A DNA stretch of 5,902 nt from Deltaproteobacteria bacterium (GTDB lineage: Bacteria; Desulfobacterota; Desulfobacteria; Desulfobacterales; B30-G6), in assembly GCA_003647375.1 (NCBI GenBank), contig QMMS01000284.1, positions 1-5,902 of the forward strand. Direction: 5' to 3'. Below the pieces are notes generated by a model, which saw only the letters and a list, made by a program, of their open reading frames with translations, ran no database searches and had not been told where the DNA came from. A program made the position numbers and the translations under genes. Below are positions 5,332 to 5,902 of the stretch, in pieces. The number at the start of each line of letters is the position of its first letter. Within the stretch, counting starts at the first letter, position 1.

Positions 5332-5592
5332 ATGAGACTACTTAATGATTTGACGAAAGAAGATGTGCTGCACCAGTTTGATGGAAATCTGGAAAGAACC
5401 CGACAGGAGGTCGAGGAATGTATCATATTTATCCGCCTGGAATTATACAATAGGATGTTGCCCTGTGGTCCGAAAGCGGTGCAAGAATGCTGTCGAGATT
5501 TTTACCACCTCACGCCACTGCCTTCGGAAAGAACAATCACTCGAATACTTTCTCGCAACGGTCTAACCCATGGCAGAACAGGAATTTATTAG
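5332..5592 (+). pseudogene. N-terminal fragment of a DDE-type transposase/integrase, third frame behind istB
   Basis: The frame from ATG 5332 (GGAGG at 5322-5326, five bases upstream) encodes 86 residues before TAG 5590-5592. A start at 5320 is possible but has no ribosome site. The segment LPCGPKAVQECCRDFYHLTPLPSERTITRILSRNGLTHGRTGIY resembles the helix-turn-helix region that precedes the catalytic core in IS481-like and related integrase-fold transposases, where a motif like GLTHGRTGYY is normally followed by ~200 more residues. Those are absent, and no catalytic Asp or Glu core is present, so it appears truncated at the junction with the palindromic block. Its tight spacing behind istB suggests it was part of the same transcript. 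Alternatively it is a natural small DNA-binding protein of this IS subgroup. Confidence 0.6.
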
Positions 5593-5615
5593 TAAAAGGA
5601 ATTTGGCCATTTTAC

Positions 5616-5635
5616 TTTGGGGCTCTGCCCCCAAA
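5616..5635. repeat. G/C-run hairpin near the left edge of the palindromic block
   Basis: TTTGGGG (5616-5622) and CCCCAAA (5629-5635) make a perfect 7-bp stem; the C5 run at 5636-5640 follows. Motifs of the type GGGGCTCTGCCCCC are, from memory, frequent intergenic repeats in several bacterial genomes, which fits a high-copy element. There is no T-tract after it on the plus strand, so it is not a typical terminator in that direction. Confidence 0.55.
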
Positions 5636-5658
5636 CCCCCGAGGTTTAACGCATGCAA

Positions 5659-5725
5659 GACCGATGTATGGAATATATAAAAAGTGAAGGGCCGCACCCG
5701 AAAGCACGACCCTCATACATCGGTC
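5659..5725 (-). repeat. Long bulged hairpin, pairs best as minus-strand RNA
   Basis: GACCGATGTATG (5659-5670) and CATACATCGGTC (5714-5725) are a perfect 12-bp inverted repeat. Inside it, 5688-5697 and 5704-5713 extend the stem by about ten positions. Read on the minus strand these are seven Watson-Crick and three G·U pairs around a six-base loop; read on the plus strand the three become A·C mismatches. A 17-base AT-rich segment (5671-5687) bulges from one side. The asymmetry favours a structured minus-strand transcript or single strand. It does not match any RNA family I know. Confidence 0.6.
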
Positions 5726-5726
5726 G

Positions 5727-5777
5727 TCCTTCCGGCGCTCGGGTCGCTCCCCAGCGTTGCCCTATCCTCCGGAAGGA
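5727..5777. repeat. Second nested inverted repeat of the palindromic block
   Basis: TCCTTCCGG (5727-5735) pairs perfectly with CCGGAAGGA (5769-5777). Within it CGCT-c-GGG (5736-5743) pairs with CCC-c-AGCG (5749-5756) around a five-base loop, leaving TTGCCCTATCCT unpaired. It starts two bases after the end of the previous hairpin, so the two form a continuous structured unit of ~120 bases. Confidence 0.55.
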
Positions 5778-5902
5778 TGGCGGTTTCCTGCGCCTTGGCG
5801 CGGTTTATGTTTTCGACCCCTCCGCTTCTTTTTTCCCTTATCTTTCTTTTTGGAGCCGCCTTTTTCCCATTCAGCCTGCTTTGATGAAGGTTTATTGACC
5901 TC
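5762..5902 (-). pseudogene. Possible N-terminal linker fragment of a transposase, entering from the right edge
   Basis: On the minus strand a frame enters at 5902 and runs 46 residues to TAG (5762-5764). It reads NKPSSKQAEWEKGG, then a run of lysines and arginines, then GRKHKPRQGAGNRHP. The pattern of N-x-PSSKQ followed by a KKK/GRK/PGAGNR-like basic stretch resembles the linker between the coiled coil and the zinc-binding or catalytic part of IS66-like DDE transposases. That is recognition by motif style only. The frame closes inside the CCGGAAGG arm of the palindromic block, suggesting truncation there. Strong lysine bias in AT-rich DNA can look protein-like by chance, so I hold this loosely. 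A 12-base dyad GCGCC-TT-GGCGC (5790-5801) lies in it. Confidence 0.35.

Larger units (their letters stand above)
2985..5592 (+). mobile_element. IS21-family insertion sequence (istA-istB plus a third frame), right end not found
   Basis: The element consists of left-end direct repeats, an istA gene, an istB gene overlapping it by four bases, and a closely following third frame. It has inserted into an older IS21 transposase of opposite orientation. I looked for the reverse complement of the left repeats (core CGGGAATT followed by AT-rich bases) downstream of istB and found only weak matches: AGGAATTT at 5580-5587 and again at 5597-5604. The other half of the interrupted remnant and a target duplication are also missing from the right side. 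The right boundary is therefore provisional, and the element may have been truncated at about 5590. Confidence 0.7.

Noticed and set aside
5616..5800. Retron, group II intron, integron attC or CRISPR repeat as explanation for the palindromic block
   Set aside because: There is no reverse transcriptase, intron domain, attC core site or regularly spaced repeat in the window.
5653..5898. Plus-strand frames of 66-81 codons at the right end
   Set aside because: They run through the palindromic block and across the minus-strand basic frame; their residue pattern reflects the inverted repeats and pyrimidine-rich tracts.

Overview
The window looks like accessory chromosomal DNA from a Gram-negative bacterium. 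A sulfate-reducing or related Desulfobacterota host (Desulfobacterales-like) is my best guess. It rests on the style of the genes (a zinc-ribbon/PilZ protein, a small Arg-Arg/Asp-Arg-Arg protein, this type of IS21 operon), not on any marker gene, so it is an inference. Base composition changes along the window: the left 2.5 kb is AT-rich, the IS21 operon is more balanced, and the last 300 bases are locally GC-rich.

Layout. Bases 1-209 hold the C-terminal end of an unrecognised protein. Bases 210-970 have no convincing gene but contain the first copy of a ~160 bp dispersed repeat with a terminator-like hairpin. Bases 971-2352 form a small signalling block. It has a PilZ-domain protein (971-1438), a 48-residue Arg-rich protein (1529-1675) closed by a terminator, then a zinc-ribbon plus PilZ protein (1789-2262) with its own candidate promoter and a very clear terminator (2325-2352). 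Both PilZ proteins are candidate cyclic-di-GMP effectors; the first has a changed second binding motif.

The right half is a graveyard of mobile elements. A second copy of the dispersed repeat (2362-2520) abuts a minus-strand remnant of an IS21 transposase (2521-2991). That remnant is cut by the left end of a second IS21-family element carrying intact istA (3090-4568), istB (4565-5311, 4-base overlap) and a tightly linked third frame (5332-5592) that looks like the N-terminal part of another DDE-type transposase. No right terminal repeat matching the left one was found. After the third frame comes a GC-rich block of nested inverted repeats (5616-5777), then a minus-strand fragment entering from the right edge that resembles the basic N-terminal linker of a further transposase.

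The least expected signals are non-coding. Dyad symmetries sit on the start codons of three genes: a 14-base perfect palindrome at 1783-1796, a 7-bp hairpin at 1528-1545, and a 9-bp stem around the istA start at 3054-3095. A structured palindromic module between two broken transposases pairs better as minus-strand RNA than as plus-strand RNA. I did not find a clear new defence or enzyme system; the strongest candidates for something undescribed are these structured elements and the PilZ/small-protein cluster.
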